This document shows positions 1 through 7,533 of a stretch of DNA of 31,007 bases, piece after piece. Under the pieces are notes generated by a model that was not told where the DNA came from, ran no database searches, and was given only the letters and a program-made list of their open reading frames with translations. This DNA comes from JAOTWJ01 sp036398175 (lineage in GTDB: Bacteria > Gemmatimonadota > Gemmatimonadetes > Gemmatimonadales > GWC2-71-9). The DNA is taken from the NCBI GenBank assembly GCA_036398175.1, contig DASWHL010000083.1, positions 1-31,007 on the forward strand, read 5' to 3'. Position numbers and translations under genes: made by a program. Position 1 is the first letter of the stretch; every line of letters begins with the position of its first letter.

Positions 1-2
1 CT

Positions 3-302
3 CTCATCGCCCACCTGCCCGTGCGACCGGGCATCGTCCGCTTCGTGAGCGTCCTGGCCCAACGCCCCCGCTTGACCCCGTCACTGCCCGTGCGCTTTCC
101 TGCCAGCGGTCGGTGGCTGCTGAAGATCCTCGGGAGGGACAAGCGGTTCGTCTTCGGGATGTACCGGCGCCACATGAAGGTCATCAGCTACCTCGGCACG
201 CTCGACCGGCTCTTCGGGGTCCCGGTCACCACGCGCAACTGGAACACCATCACCGCGATCGCCAGGGCGCTGGGCAAGGGAAGTGAGGGTCCAATCTCGT
301 GA
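3..302 (+). CDS. Unrecognised protein, C-terminal part only
   Basis: The reading frame is open from the left edge of the window, so only the last ~99 codons are seen. A GTG at 21 could be a start, but the frame stays open upstream and there is no sign of a ribosome binding site, so a 5'-truncated gene is more likely. The visible part is basic and slightly hydrophobic, with a Tyr-Arg-Arg-His segment and a C-terminal stretch containing GVPVTTRNWNTI. I do not recognise the family and see no transmembrane segment or catalytic motif. Its TGA overlaps the GTG start of the following membrane protease (GTGA), which supports it being a real translated gene coupled to that neighbour. No function is offered. 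Confidence 0.5.
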   Translation, partial: LIAHLPVRPGIVRFVSVLAQRPRLTPSLPVRFPASGRWLLKILGRDKRFVFGMYRRHMKVISYLGTLDRLFGVPVTTRNWNTITAIARALGKGSEGPIS

Positions 303-1144
303 CCAGGCGCCGTCTTGCGGAAGTCAGTGCCTACGTCCGTGCCGCGCTGGTCCGGCACGGCCGTGTGGCATCAGACCGGGTACACGTCGGTCACCACGCT
401 GGCCGCCGAGGCGTCGCCGCCCCTGGGTCCCCTCATGGGTGGTCAGTGCGGTACGCTGAGATCGGGCTCGTCTTCCTCGTCGCCTGCGTGACGCTGGTCG
501 TCGGGTGGCGCCTCGTGGGGGACGATCTGCTCGGCCGCCAGGCGGTCGTGTGGGTCGCGAACGTCCTGATGCTCGTCACGGTCTGGATCGGTCTCCGCGT
601 TCGGGGACAGACCTGGGAGCATCTCGGGCTGCGTCGGCACTGGGGCGGCCTGCGCGCGGCTGGCCGCGCGGTCCTGCAGTCCATCCTCGTCCTCGTCCTG
701 GCGCTGGCGGCGTTCATCACCGGTTCCGTGGTGATGCGGAACGTCGTGACGGCCACGACCACCGCCGACATGAGCGGCTACGAGTATCTGCAGGGCAACC
801 TGCCGATGCTGCTCCTGGCGCTGGCGGCGGTCTACGTCGTGTCGTCGTTCGGCGAGGAAGTGCTCTACCGGGGATTCCTGATCACGCGGCTCACGGAGAT
901 CGGCGGGGCCGGCAAGGCCGCGGGGGGTCTGGCGGTCGTCACCAGTGCCGTGGTATTCGGTCTGGCCCACTTTGACTGGGGACTCGTGGGGATCGTTCAG
1001 ACGACGTTCATGGGTCTGGTGCTCGCGATTGCCTATGTGGTCACGAAACGGAATCTGTGGGTTCTCATTCTGGCGCACGCCTACATTGACACGTTGCTCC
1101 TCGTGCAGATGTATCTCGGTGGGGCGTCGGGCGGCGCGCAATAG
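299..1144 (+). CDS. CPBP family intramembrane glutamic endopeptidase
   Basis: A 281-residue membrane protein of the CPBP (Abi/CAAX protease-like) family, related to eukaryotic Rce1 and bacterial proteins linked to prenyl-protein processing or bacteriocin self-immunity. The three family motifs are visible: EEVLYR with E186, E187 and R191; FGLAH with H224; and HAYID with H260 and D264. These residues form the intramembrane active site in the family. At least six hydrophobic segments lie between about residue 50 and the end. The first ~47 residues are basic and have no family counterpart that I recognise, so an internal start is possible. The chosen GTG overlaps the upstream stop codon. The substrate cannot be inferred: no bacteriocin or prenyltransferase gene is adjacent. 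Confidence 0.85.
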   Translation: MTRRRLAEVSAYVRAALVRHGRVASDRVHVGHHAGRRGVAAPGSPHGWSVRYAEIGLVFLVACVTLVVGWRLVGDDLLGRQAVVWVANVLMLVTVWIGLRVRGQTWEHLGLRRHWGGLRAAGRAVLQSILVLVLALAAFITGSVVMRNVVTATTTADMSGYEYLQGNLPMLLLALAAVYVVSSFGEEVLYRGFLITRLTEIGGAGKAAGGLAVVTSAVVFGLAHFDWGLVGIVQTTFMGLVLAIAYVVTKRNLWVLILAHAYIDTLLLVQMYLGGASGGAQ

Positions 1145-1189
1145 GTTCGACGCGCGGACGCGCTGTACACCCACCTCCGCCTCAGGTCC

Positions 1190-1741
1190 CTACGCCGGCT
1201 CCTCCAGCGCGCGCCGCAGCGCCCCCGCGACCGCGTCATCGAACGCCACGAGCACGACGCGCTCCGGCATCGTGTGCTTGGCCAGGAACCCACGCACAGC
1301 CCGCACCGCCACCCGCGCGGCGTCGGCGAGGGGATAGCCGTAGACCCCGCAGCTGATGGCCGGGAACGCCACCGAGCGCAGTCCGTGCCGCTCCGCGAGC
1401 GCGAGCGACGAGCGATAGCACGACGCCAGGAGTGCTGCCTCCCCCTGCCCGCCGCCCTGCCAGACGGGCCCCACCGTATGAATGACGTGCCGGGCGCCGA
1501 GTCCATGCCCGCCCGTGATCCGTGCCTCGCCGGTCGGGCACCGCACGCCGGGCCGTACCTCGGGCACGCGACGGCACTCCTCGAGGAGTCCGGGACCGGC
1601 GGCACGGTGGATGGCGCCGTCCACGCCGCCGCCGCCCAGCATGCGCTCGTTGGCGGCGTTGACGATGGCGTCCACGGCGAGCGCCGTGAGGTCGCCCTGG
1701 ACGACCGTGAGGCGGCCATCCGGAGCGTTCACGTGACCCAT
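1190..1741 (-). CDS. Macrodomain protein (probable ADP-ribose / O-acetyl-ADP-ribose hydrolase)
   Basis: A stand-alone 183-residue macrodomain, cytosolic, resembling the MacroD/YmdB group that removes ADP-ribose from acidic residues or deacetylates O-acetyl-ADP-ribose. Visible motifs: GDLT at residues 16-19; NAAN at 28-31, whose second Asn is important in the MacroD group; a glycine-rich GGGGVDGAIH loop at 36-45; ARHVIHTVGP in the middle; and the phosphate-binding stretch PAISCGVYGYP. The frame extends further upstream inside the MFS gene. I chose the ATG at 1741 because it directly precedes the fold, follows the MFS stop by 4 bases, and has a GGAG about 10 bases upstream. It is the last gene of the leftward cluster. 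Whether it acts on protein, nucleic acid or free ADP-ribose cannot be read from the sequence. Confidence 0.88.
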   Translation of the reverse strand: MGHVNAPDGRLTVVQGDLTALAVDAIVNAANERMLGGGGVDGAIHRAAGPGLLEECRRVPEVRPGVRCPTGEARITGGHGLGARHVIHTVGPVWQGGGQGEAALLASCYRSSLALAERHGLRSVAFPAISCGVYGYPLADAARVAVRAVRGFLAKHTMPERVVLVAFDDAVAGALRRALEEPA

Positions 1742-1745
1742 CGGC

Positions 1746-2987
1746 TCAGGTCTCCGCGGGGAGGTCGCCCGCGACCTCCGGGTGCGACCCCCGCTGCGCG
1801 CGCTCCGGTATCGGGGTGTCATGCGTGCCGCCGGTCAGGGCACGCGCGAGCGGCAGCGTGCCGAGCACGAGCAGCGCCGAGAGCCAGAACGGGACCCCCA
1901 CGCCGAACCGGTCCATCAGGAAGCCGGCCCCGATGGGAAACGCGACCCGCGAGACCCCGCCGAACGTGTGCTGCACGCCCATGTAGAGCCCGCGCTCGCC
2001 GCTCCGCACGGCCTGGGAGAGCATGCCGGTGACGCACGGGAACAGGAGACCCGTGCCGATGGGCATGAGCGTGAATCCCACCATCACCACCGCGAAGGTC
2101 TGCGCGACGCCCGTGAGCGCGAGGCCCGCGGCAAGGGCCGCCACGCCGACGCGCGCCACGGCCGTCTCGCCAAGCGCATCCACCAGCCGGCCCAGCACGA
2201 TGGTGCGGACCACGACCCCGATGGCGCCGAGGTACATGACGAAGTACCCGATGGTGTGCTCGGTCACGCCCAGCCGCGCGCTCAGCAGGAGCGGCGACGT
2301 CTGGATCGTGCCGTAGAACGCGCCGATCGCGATCGTGTAGATCCAGATCAGCCGGGAGGCGGGCGCGCCGCCGTTGGCCAGGACGTGCCGGATCGCGGCG
2401 CGACCGGTCATCGGCACGTGGGTGCCGGACGCGCGCGCCGCCGGATCCCGGCTCTCGCGCAGGTAGCGCAGCGCGAACCCGCCCACGCAGACCGCGAGCG
2501 CCGCCGCGCCGAGCCCCACGGCCTGCGGTCCGCCCAGCGTGTCGAGCGCCGACCCGATGGCGGGGCCCGCCACGGCACCCAGGCTCGTCACCGCGGTGAG
2601 CCAACCGAGGCTCTTCACCCGCTCGGCCGGCGACGAGATGTCGGCCACGTAGGCCTGGACCACGCCGATGGTCCCGCCGCCGATCCCCTGCACGAGCCGC
2701 GCGACGAGCAGCAGCGGCACCGAGCCCGCGAACGCGAACAGCACGTAGGCGCCCGCCGTGATCGCGAGCCCCGCGAGAATGGCCGGGCGGCGGCCGTAGC
2801 GGTCCGAGACGCGGCCCCACGCCGGGGCGCAGGCGAGCTGGGCGACGCTGAACGCGGAGATGAGCAGGCCCACCACGAGGGCCGACGCCCCGAATTCCGT
2901 GGCGTAATACGGCAGGAGGGGCACGATCATCGCGAGCCCTACCATGTCCACGAACGCGGTGACGAACAGCACGAGCAGGCGCGCCAC
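1746..2987 (-). CDS. MFS transporter, DHA1/TetA-like drug exporter
   Basis: A 413-residue inner-membrane major facilitator with about 12 hydrophobic segments. The loop 2-3 signature is intact (GRVSDRYGRR, residues 58-67), and a glycine-rich motif-C-like segment (GIGGGTIGVVQAY) lies in helix 5, which in the family marks proton-driven antiporters exporting drugs. The opening, with FVDMVGLAMIVPLLP, matches TetA-like DHA1 proteins. The start is GTG at 2985-2987. The substrate is unknown; the TetA resemblance does not prove tetracycline export. It sits between a serine hydrolase lipoprotein upstream, with a 122-base gap, and a tightly coupled macrodomain gene downstream. Possible roles are efflux of a toxic compound or general metabolite export. 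Confidence 0.88.
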   Translation of the reverse strand: MARLLVLFVTAFVDMVGLAMIVPLLPYYATEFGASALVVGLLISAFSVAQLACAPAWGRVSDRYGRRPAILAGLAITAGAYVLFAFAGSVPLLLVARLVQGIGGGTIGVVQAYVADISSPAERVKSLGWLTAVTSLGAVAGPAIGSALDTLGGPQAVGLGAAALAVCVGGFALRYLRESRDPAARASGTHVPMTGRAAIRHVLANGGAPASRLIWIYTIAIGAFYGTIQTSPLLLSARLGVTEHTIGYFVMYLGAIGVVVRTIVLGRLVDALGETAVARVGVAALAAGLALTGVAQTFAVVMVGFTLMPIGTGLLFPCVTGMLSQAVRSGERGLYMGVQHTFGGVSRVAFPIGAGFLMDRFGVGVPFWLSALLVLGTLPLARALTGGTHDTPIPERAQRGSHPEVAGDLPAET

Positions 2988-3109
2988 AGCTGGCTCCCGA
3001 GAGGCGTGCGGGGTGAGTGCCGGGATGGGACAGTCTGACGCCGTCAGGCGGGAGGCGCAAGCAGCGGCCGAGGGCCTGCTTCAGCAGGATCCACCACGCA
3101 TCGCGGGCT

Positions 3110-4207
3110 TCAGGGGGCCTTACGCAGCCCCTCTCGCACGGCCGCCACGAGCGAGTCCACGAGTTCGGGGGCGATCTCGTTCCGGTTCGTGAGCAACACC
3201 ACGGTGAGGTCGTCATCAGGAAACCGCTGCACCGCGTTCCGGAACCCGATGGTGGAACCCTCGTGACGGAAGCGCCTCCGCTCGCCCGCCTGGTCGAGGA
3301 ACCAGCCGTACCCGTAGTGCTCACCTTCACGCTGGCCCGGCGTCGCCGGCGTGAAAACCGCGGCGGCGAGCGCCGCTGGCAGCAACGTGTCGCGTCCCTC
3401 CACCACCCCGAGCCAGCGGTCGAGGTCGCGCAAGCTCGTGTAGATCCCGCCGTCGCCGAGTACGGCGCTTGTGGAACTCTGATCGGTGCGGGTCCACGAG
3501 CCGTCGTCCTGGCGTGAATACCCGTATGCCCGGTGAGCCACGCTCGTCTCACCGTCCACGTGGGCGACCGTACCCGTCATGCCGAGGGGCGCAAAGATCC
3601 GCCGGTCGAGATAGGGACTAAATCCCTCGCCGCTCACGGCCTCGACGATCTGCGCCAGCAGGGCGTAGCCCGAGTTGCTGTACCGGAACGCGGATCCGGG
3701 GGCGAAGTACGTCGAGTCCTGTGCGCGGAGCAGGGCACGCACGCCGGCGTCCGTGATCTGGCGGTTGTCGTCGGGCGGCATCACGTCCTCGTAGTCCACG
3801 AGTCCGGAGGTGTGGGTCAGGAGGTGGTGGACCGTGACGTCGTCGGCCCACGGGAGAAAGTCGGGGAAGACCGCCCGTAACGGGGTGGTCGGGGCAAAGC
3901 GGCCGTCCGCCACCAGCAGGAGCACGGCGGTCGCGGTGAACTGCTTGGTGACCGACGCGAGACGGAAGTTGGTCTCCGGGGTCGCCGCGCGTCCGGTCTC
4001 GACCTCCGCCAGGCCCACGCAGCGCCGGTAGACGACGGCGCCCGCGTGGCGCGCCAGGACACACGCCCCAGGCTGGCCGGCGCCAGCGTACTCGGCGAGC
4101 AGGCGCGCGACGTGGCGGTCCACGGACTCGTTTGCCGGCCCGCGGCACCCCACGAGCCCGATGCCGATGGCGACGAGAAAGCTCGGAATACCACTGGTGA
4201 ATCGCAT
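3110..4207 (-). CDS. Serine hydrolase of the class C beta-lactamase / DD-peptidase fold, lipoprotein
   Basis: A 365-residue exported serine hydrolase. Counting from the ATG at 4207, the N-terminus is a lipoprotein signal ending in LVGC with Cys21 as the lipidation site, so it is probably anchored in the periplasm. The catalytic set of the family is present: Ser85-x-x-Lys88 in SVTK, Tyr176-Ser-Asn178, and a HEG triad near residue 325 where class C enzymes have KTG. The HTSGL segment at 132-136 is typical of this broad group (AmpC, EstB esterases, DD-carboxypeptidases, LACTB). An alternative GTG at 4225 would add six residues; I chose 4207 because it gives a standard lipoprotein signal. The substrate (a beta-lactam, peptidoglycan or an ester) is undetermined. 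First gene of the leftward cluster. Confidence 0.85.
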   Translation of the reverse strand: MRFTSGIPSFLVAIGIGLVGCRGPANESVDRHVARLLAEYAGAGQPGACVLARHAGAVVYRRCVGLAEVETGRAATPETNFRLASVTKQFTATAVLLLVADGRFAPTTPLRAVFPDFLPWADDVTVHHLLTHTSGLVDYEDVMPPDDNRQITDAGVRALLRAQDSTYFAPGSAFRYSNSGYALLAQIVEAVSGEGFSPYLDRRIFAPLGMTGTVAHVDGETSVAHRAYGYSRQDDGSWTRTDQSSTSAVLGDGGIYTSLRDLDRWLGVVEGRDTLLPAALAAAVFTPATPGQREGEHYGYGWFLDQAGERRRFRHEGSTIGFRNAVQRFPDDDLTVVLLTNRNEIAPELVDSLVAAVREGLRKAP

Positions 4208-4366
4208 GGGCGGGAATGTGGGCACGCGTGCCGCGGCGTGCCAGCGTGAATCCGAGACGCGAGGTCGCTCATGATGCCCAAGAGCGCGCCCGTCGCGCCC
4301 CTCCTTGCCCCCTGCTCGAAATTCCCCTAAACTTATGATTCTCTTGCGATTACAGGATTCTTAGCC
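4208..4366. other. Divergent intergenic region
   Basis: A 159-base non-coding stretch between the leftward serine hydrolase and the rightward FmdB gene. It must hold promoters for both directions. The right part (4320-4360) is clearly more AT-rich than its surroundings and contains the candidate + promoter listed separately. A perfect 12-base palindrome, GGCACGCGTGCC, lies at 4221-4232, just upstream of the serine hydrolase start; it could be an operator, but such palindromes are expected by chance at this GC content. No clear minus-strand promoter was found. Confidence 0.6.
4305..4339 (+). promoter_or_regulatory. Candidate sigma70-type promoter for fmdB-argS
   Basis: TTGCCC at 4305-4310 and TAAACT at 4328-4333 are separated by 17 bases, in the only AT-rich part of the divergent intergenic region. 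A second possible -10, TATGAT, lies at 4334-4339 but without a good -35 at standard spacing. Transcription would begin about 4340-4346, roughly 20-25 bases before the ATG at 4367. Confidence 0.4.
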
Positions 4367-4588
4367 ATGCCCACCTATGCCTACCGCTGTGTCATCTGCT
4401 CCCACGAGTTCCACCGCCTGGAGAAGATGTCCGCGGGCACCCGCAAGAAATGCCCGGCGTGCGGCGAACGCGCCGAGCGGCTGATTACGGGCGGCGCGGG
4501 GATCGCGGTCCGGAGTGCCCCGCCCGATAGGGGCGCCGATCCGTCGCCGTCGGGCGGATGCTGCGGCGGTTCGTGCGGCATGAACTGA
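4367..4588 (+). CDS. FmdB-type zinc ribbon protein, first copy
   Basis: A 73-residue protein beginning MPTYAYRC, the hallmark of the FmdB/CxxC putative regulatory family. Two CxxC knuckles (CVIC near residue 9 and CPAC near residue 32) form a one-zinc ribbon, followed by ERLITGGAG. The C-terminus is cysteine- and glycine-rich (GGCCGGSCGMN), a tail seen in some family members. The family was named after a gene in a formamidase operon in Methylophilus and its function is poorly known; a regulatory or metal-binding role is only inferred. A near-identical second copy follows 35 bases downstream. As the first gene after the divergent promoter region, it probably leads the rightward transcription unit. 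Confidence 0.88.
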   Translation: MPTYAYRCVICSHEFHRLEKMSAGTRKKCPACGERAERLITGGAGIAVRSAPPDRGADPSPSGGCCGGSCGMN

Positions 4589-4623
4589 GCGATCCACCCC
4601 AGCGCGCGAGACCCGGAACCCCA

Positions 4624-4956
4624 ATGCCCACGTACGCCTACCGGTGCCCGAAGTGCCGGCACGAGTTCGAGAAGTTCCACAAGATGAACGCAACGGTACG
4701 GCCGAAATGCCCCGAGTGCGGCGCCACCGCCGAGCGGCAGATCACAGGCGGCGCCGGACTCCACTTCAAGGGGTCGGGCTTCTACATCACGGACTACCAG
4801 AACGTGGACAAGGCGGACAAGGCCGACAGGGCCGACAAAGCGGACAAGGCGGACAAGGCGGACAAGGCGGACAAGGCGGATAAGAGCGCCGCCGCCGCCG
4901 AGGCCGCCCCCAAGAGCAAGAAAGGCGATTCACCCAAGAAAGGCACCGACTCCTGA
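4624..4956 (+). CDS. FmdB-type zinc ribbon protein, second copy, with (DKA)n tail
   Basis: A 110-residue paralogue of the preceding gene. It also starts MPTYAYRC and has two CxxC pairs (CPKC and CPEC), then ERQITGGAGLHFKGSGFY, which continues a little further than the first copy. After about residue 61 the protein becomes a tandem repeat of Asp-Lys-Ala, then an Ala-rich and Lys/Ser-rich tail. The ATG at 4624 was preferred over an upstream in-frame ATG at 4558, which lies inside the first copy, because it aligns exactly with the family's N-terminus. The highly charged tail is probably extended or helical. Its stop codon overlaps the likely start of argS. Function unknown. Confidence 0.88.
   Translation: MPTYAYRCPKCRHEFEKFHKMNATVRPKCPECGATAERQITGGAGLHFKGSGFYITDYQNVDKADKADRADKADKADKADKADKADKSAAAAEAAPKSKKGDSPKKGTDS
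4807..4884 (+). repeat. Nine-base tandem repeat (GACAAGGCG) encoding Asp-Lys-Ala
   Basis: About 8.7 units of a 9-base repeat, in frame within the second FmdB gene, encode DKA repeated with one DRA unit. The left units differ slightly (GCC for GCG, AGG for AAG), while units from about 4834 to 4878 are nearly identical. That suggests recent expansion by slippage or unequal crossing over. Because the unit is a multiple of three, length changes keep the reading frame. Confidence 0.92.
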
Positions 4957-6605
4957 CGGCCGGAACGGAGCAACTGAAGTCGGCGCTCGCGGCCGCCGCG
5001 CGCAAGCTCGGCGCCGCGGACGTGGACGTGCAACTCGATCGGCCGCGGGATGAGACGCACGGGGACGTGGCCACGAACCTCGCGCTGCAGCTGGCCAAGC
5101 CCCTGAAAAAGAAGCCGCGCGAGGTCGCCCAGGCCATTCTGGATGTGCTCGACACGCCCGCCGGGTTGATCCGCAAGGTCGAGATTGCCGGGCCCGGATT
5201 CATCAACTTCTTCCTCGACGAAGCGGCCGTGGCGTCGGTGGTGCGGACCGTCCTGGACCAGGGGCGGGCCTACGGGGGAAGCGCCGTGGGTGCCGGGCGG
5301 CCGGTGAACGTGGAGTTCGTCTCGGCCAATCCCACGGGCCCGCTCCACGTGGGGCACGGCCGCCAGGCCTGCATCGGCGATGCCGTCGCGTGCCTGCTCG
5401 AACGCACCGGCTGGCGGGTGACCCGCGAGTTCTACTACAACGACGGCGGCACGCAGATCGCCAACCTGGCCCTCAGCGTGCAGGCGCGCATGCGTCAGCT
5501 CCGCGACCGGGACGGCGTCATCCCGGAGGGCGGCTATCACGGCGAGTACATCCGGGACATCGCCGAGGCCTACGTCGCCGGACACCCCGATGATCCGGAG
5601 GGCGCCGACCTCGATGCCGTGCGGCGCTTTGCGGTCCACGTCCTGCGCGAGGAGCAGGACCGCGATCTCAAGGCGCTGGGCGTGGTCTTCGACGTGTACT
5701 CCCTGGAGTCGTCGCTCTACGAGCGGGGCGACGTCGAGCGCACTGTGGGGCGGCTCACGGCGGCGGGTCATACCTACGTCCGCGACGGCGCGCTCTGGCT
5801 CCGCACCACGGACTTCGGCGACGACAAGGACCGCGTGATGCGGAAGAGCGCGGACAAGGGCGGCGACCACACCTATTTCGTGCCGGATGTGGCGTATCAC
5901 GTGACGAAATGGGAGCGCGGCTTCACGCGCGCCATCAACGTGCAGGGCGCCGACCATCACAGCACGGTGACCCGGGTGCGCGTGGGGCTCCAGGCGCTGG
6001 AGTTCGGTATCCCCGATGGCTACCCCGAATACGTGCTGCACCAGATGGTGACCGTGGTGAAAGGCGGGGAGGAGATGAAGCTGTCCAAGCGGGCGGGCAG
6101 CTACCTCACCGTGCGCGACCTGGTGGACGAAGTGGGCGCCGACGCGGTGCGCTACTTTTTCCTGATGCGGCGGAGCGACTCGCATTTCGTGTTCGACGTG
6201 GACCTCGCCAAGAAGCAGTCCGACGAGAACCCGGTCTACTACGTGCAGTACGCGCACACCCGCATGGCGGGCATCTTCCGCACGGCGGGTCTCGATCCCG
6301 CGATCATCACCGCCGCCTTCGCCGACCCGGCCGCGCTCGTCGCCGACCTCGAGCAGGACGTCCTCAAACTCCTGGCCGAGTATCCGACCGTGGTGGCCCG
6401 GGCGGCCGAGACGCTGGAGCCGCACCGGGTGATCGCGTACCTGGAAGACCTCGCGCGGGCGGTCAACGCGTGGTACCACCACCACCGCGTGCTCGGCGAG
6501 CCCCCGGCCGTGGAGCGGGGGCGCCTCATGCTGGCCCGGGCCGCGCAGCTCGTGCTGGCCAACGGACTCGGGCTGCTCGGCATCGCCGCCCCGGAGAGGA
6601 TGTAG
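4953..6605 (+). CDS. argS: Arginine--tRNA ligase
   Basis: Class I aminoacyl-tRNA synthetase charging tRNA-Arg. The HIGH-type motif is HVGH (residues 132-135) in ANPTGPLHVGHGR, and the KMSKS-type motif is KLSKR (376-380). The C-terminus is the DALR anticodon-binding domain. The start is unusual. The first ATG/GTG-type codon in frame is GTG at 5022, which would remove the first helix of the N-terminal additional domain. The frame is open upstream through TEQLKSALAAAARKLGA, with only CTG at 4953 or 4974 as near-cognate starts. CTG at 4953 overlaps the FmdB stop (CTGA), has AAGG about 9 bases upstream, and places the GD of the N-terminal domain at residues 37-38, the same place as in E. coli ArgS as I remember it. 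I chose it, giving 550 residues; GTG 5022 remains the alternative. Confidence 0.93.
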   Translation: MTAGTEQLKSALAAAARKLGAADVDVQLDRPRDETHGDVATNLALQLAKPLKKKPREVAQAILDVLDTPAGLIRKVEIAGPGFINFFLDEAAVASVVRTVLDQGRAYGGSAVGAGRPVNVEFVSANPTGPLHVGHGRQACIGDAVACLLERTGWRVTREFYYNDGGTQIANLALSVQARMRQLRDRDGVIPEGGYHGEYIRDIAEAYVAGHPDDPEGADLDAVRRFAVHVLREEQDRDLKALGVVFDVYSLESSLYERGDVERTVGRLTAAGHTYVRDGALWLRTTDFGDDKDRVMRKSADKGGDHTYFVPDVAYHVTKWERGFTRAINVQGADHHSTVTRVRVGLQALEFGIPDGYPEYVLHQMVTVVKGGEEMKLSKRAGSYLTVRDLVDEVGADAVRYFFLMRRSDSHFVFDVDLAKKQSDENPVYYVQYAHTRMAGIFRTAGLDPAIITAAFADPAALVADLEQDVLKLLAEYPTVVARAAETLEPHRVIAYLEDLARAVNAWYHHHRVLGEPPAVERGRLMLARAAQLVLANGLGLLGIAAPERM

Positions 6606-6606
6606 G

Positions 6607-7533
6607 ATGTCACTGCTGGTGGTCGGAAGCATCGCGCTCGACTCGGTCCAGACGCCGTTCGGTTCCACGGCGGACGCGTTGGGCGGATCCGCCGTGTTCT
6701 TCGCCACGGCCGGCGTGCTGCTGCACCCGGTGCAGGTGGTGGGCGTGGTGGGCGACGACTACCCCCTGGATCGCCTCCACCGGATGGCGCAGCGCGGGAT
6801 TGACCTGGCGGGCGTGTCGCAGGTGGCGGGCGAGAGCTTCCGATGGAAGGGGAAGTACTCGTACGACCTCCAGAACCGCGAGACGCTGGAGACGCGGCTT
6901 GGCGTGTTCGCCGAGTTCTCGCCCCGGATCCCCGAGGCGTTCCGGGATGCGCGCTACGTCTTTCTGGGCAACATTGACCCGGAACTCCAGCTGTCGGTCC
7001 TCGATCAGGTGGATGAACCCGCGCTCGTGGCGTGCGACACGATGAACTACTGGATCCAGAGCAAGCGCGACGTCCTGATGGCGCTGCTCCCCCGGGTGGA
7101 CGTCCTGCTCGTCAACGACGCGGAAGCGCGGCAGCTCTCGGGCGACTGGAACGTGTACCGCGCGGCCCGCTGGATTCTCCAACATGGCCCGCGCTTCGTG
7201 GTGGTGAAGCAGGGGGAGTATGGCGCCGTCCTGGTGGGGGACGATGGGATCTTCTACGTGCCGGCCTATCCCCTGGAGCAGGTGTTCGACCCCACCGGCG
7301 CCGGCGACGCATTCGCCGGCGGGTTCATGGGACACCTGGCCTCCACCGACGACACGTCGCCCGACAACCTGCGGCGCGCCATGGTCTACGGCGGCGCCAT
7401 GGGATCGTTCGCGGTCGAGGCGTTCTCGGTCCAGCGATTCGACGAGCTGACGCGCGACGAGGTGCACCAGCGGGTGCGCGCCTTCGGCGAGCTGGTGCGG
7501 TTCGACATCGCGCCGATTCCGGAGGAGGCGTGA
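6607..7533 (+). CDS. PfkB family carbohydrate/nucleoside kinase
   Basis: A 308-residue ribokinase-fold kinase. The PfkB signature 2 is clear: DPTGAGDAFAGG from residue 228, with Asp234 as the catalytic base and the GAGD anion hole. The N-terminus, LVVGSIALDSV followed by ALGGSAVFFA, resembles the substrate-binding GG segment, although PfkB proteins usually show GG.x.N here. The substrate (sugar, adenosine or other nucleoside) cannot be decided. The ATG lies one base after the argS stop, so translation is probably coupled, and its stop overlaps the purM start. Placement next to purM makes a nucleoside or ribose substrate plausible, but this is context only. Confidence 0.88.
   Translation: MSLLVVGSIALDSVQTPFGSTADALGGSAVFFATAGVLLHPVQVVGVVGDDYPLDRLHRMAQRGIDLAGVSQVAGESFRWKGKYSYDLQNRETLETRLGVFAEFSPRIPEAFRDARYVFLGNIDPELQLSVLDQVDEPALVACDTMNYWIQSKRDVLMALLPRVDVLLVNDAEARQLSGDWNVYRAARWILQHGPRFVVVKQGEYGAVLVGDDGIFYVPAYPLEQVFDPTGAGDAFAGGFMGHLASTDDTSPDNLRRAMVYGGAMGSFAVEAFSVQRFDELTRDEVHQRVRAFGELVRFDIAPIPEEA

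Noticed and set aside
1782..3038. Plus-strand open frame opposite the MFS gene
   Set aside because: Highly charged, His/Arg-rich product with no fold pattern; the minus-strand MFS protein is clear.
3075..3088. CCTGC-TTCA-GCAGG hairpin after the serine hydrolase gene as a terminator
   Set aside because: Only five base pairs and no T-run on either side; such short GC hairpins are common by chance here.
4221..4232. 12-base palindrome GGCACGCGTGCC as an operator
   Set aside because: Several perfect 12-base palindromes are expected by chance in a window of this length and composition, and no regulator gene is adjacent.
4807..4884. Repeat array as a CRISPR
   Set aside because: Units are 9 bases, contiguous, without spacers, and in frame within a gene.
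4794..6707. Long minus-strand open frame opposite argS
   Set aside because: Overlaps argS completely, and its end is just the antisense reading of the DKA repeat.
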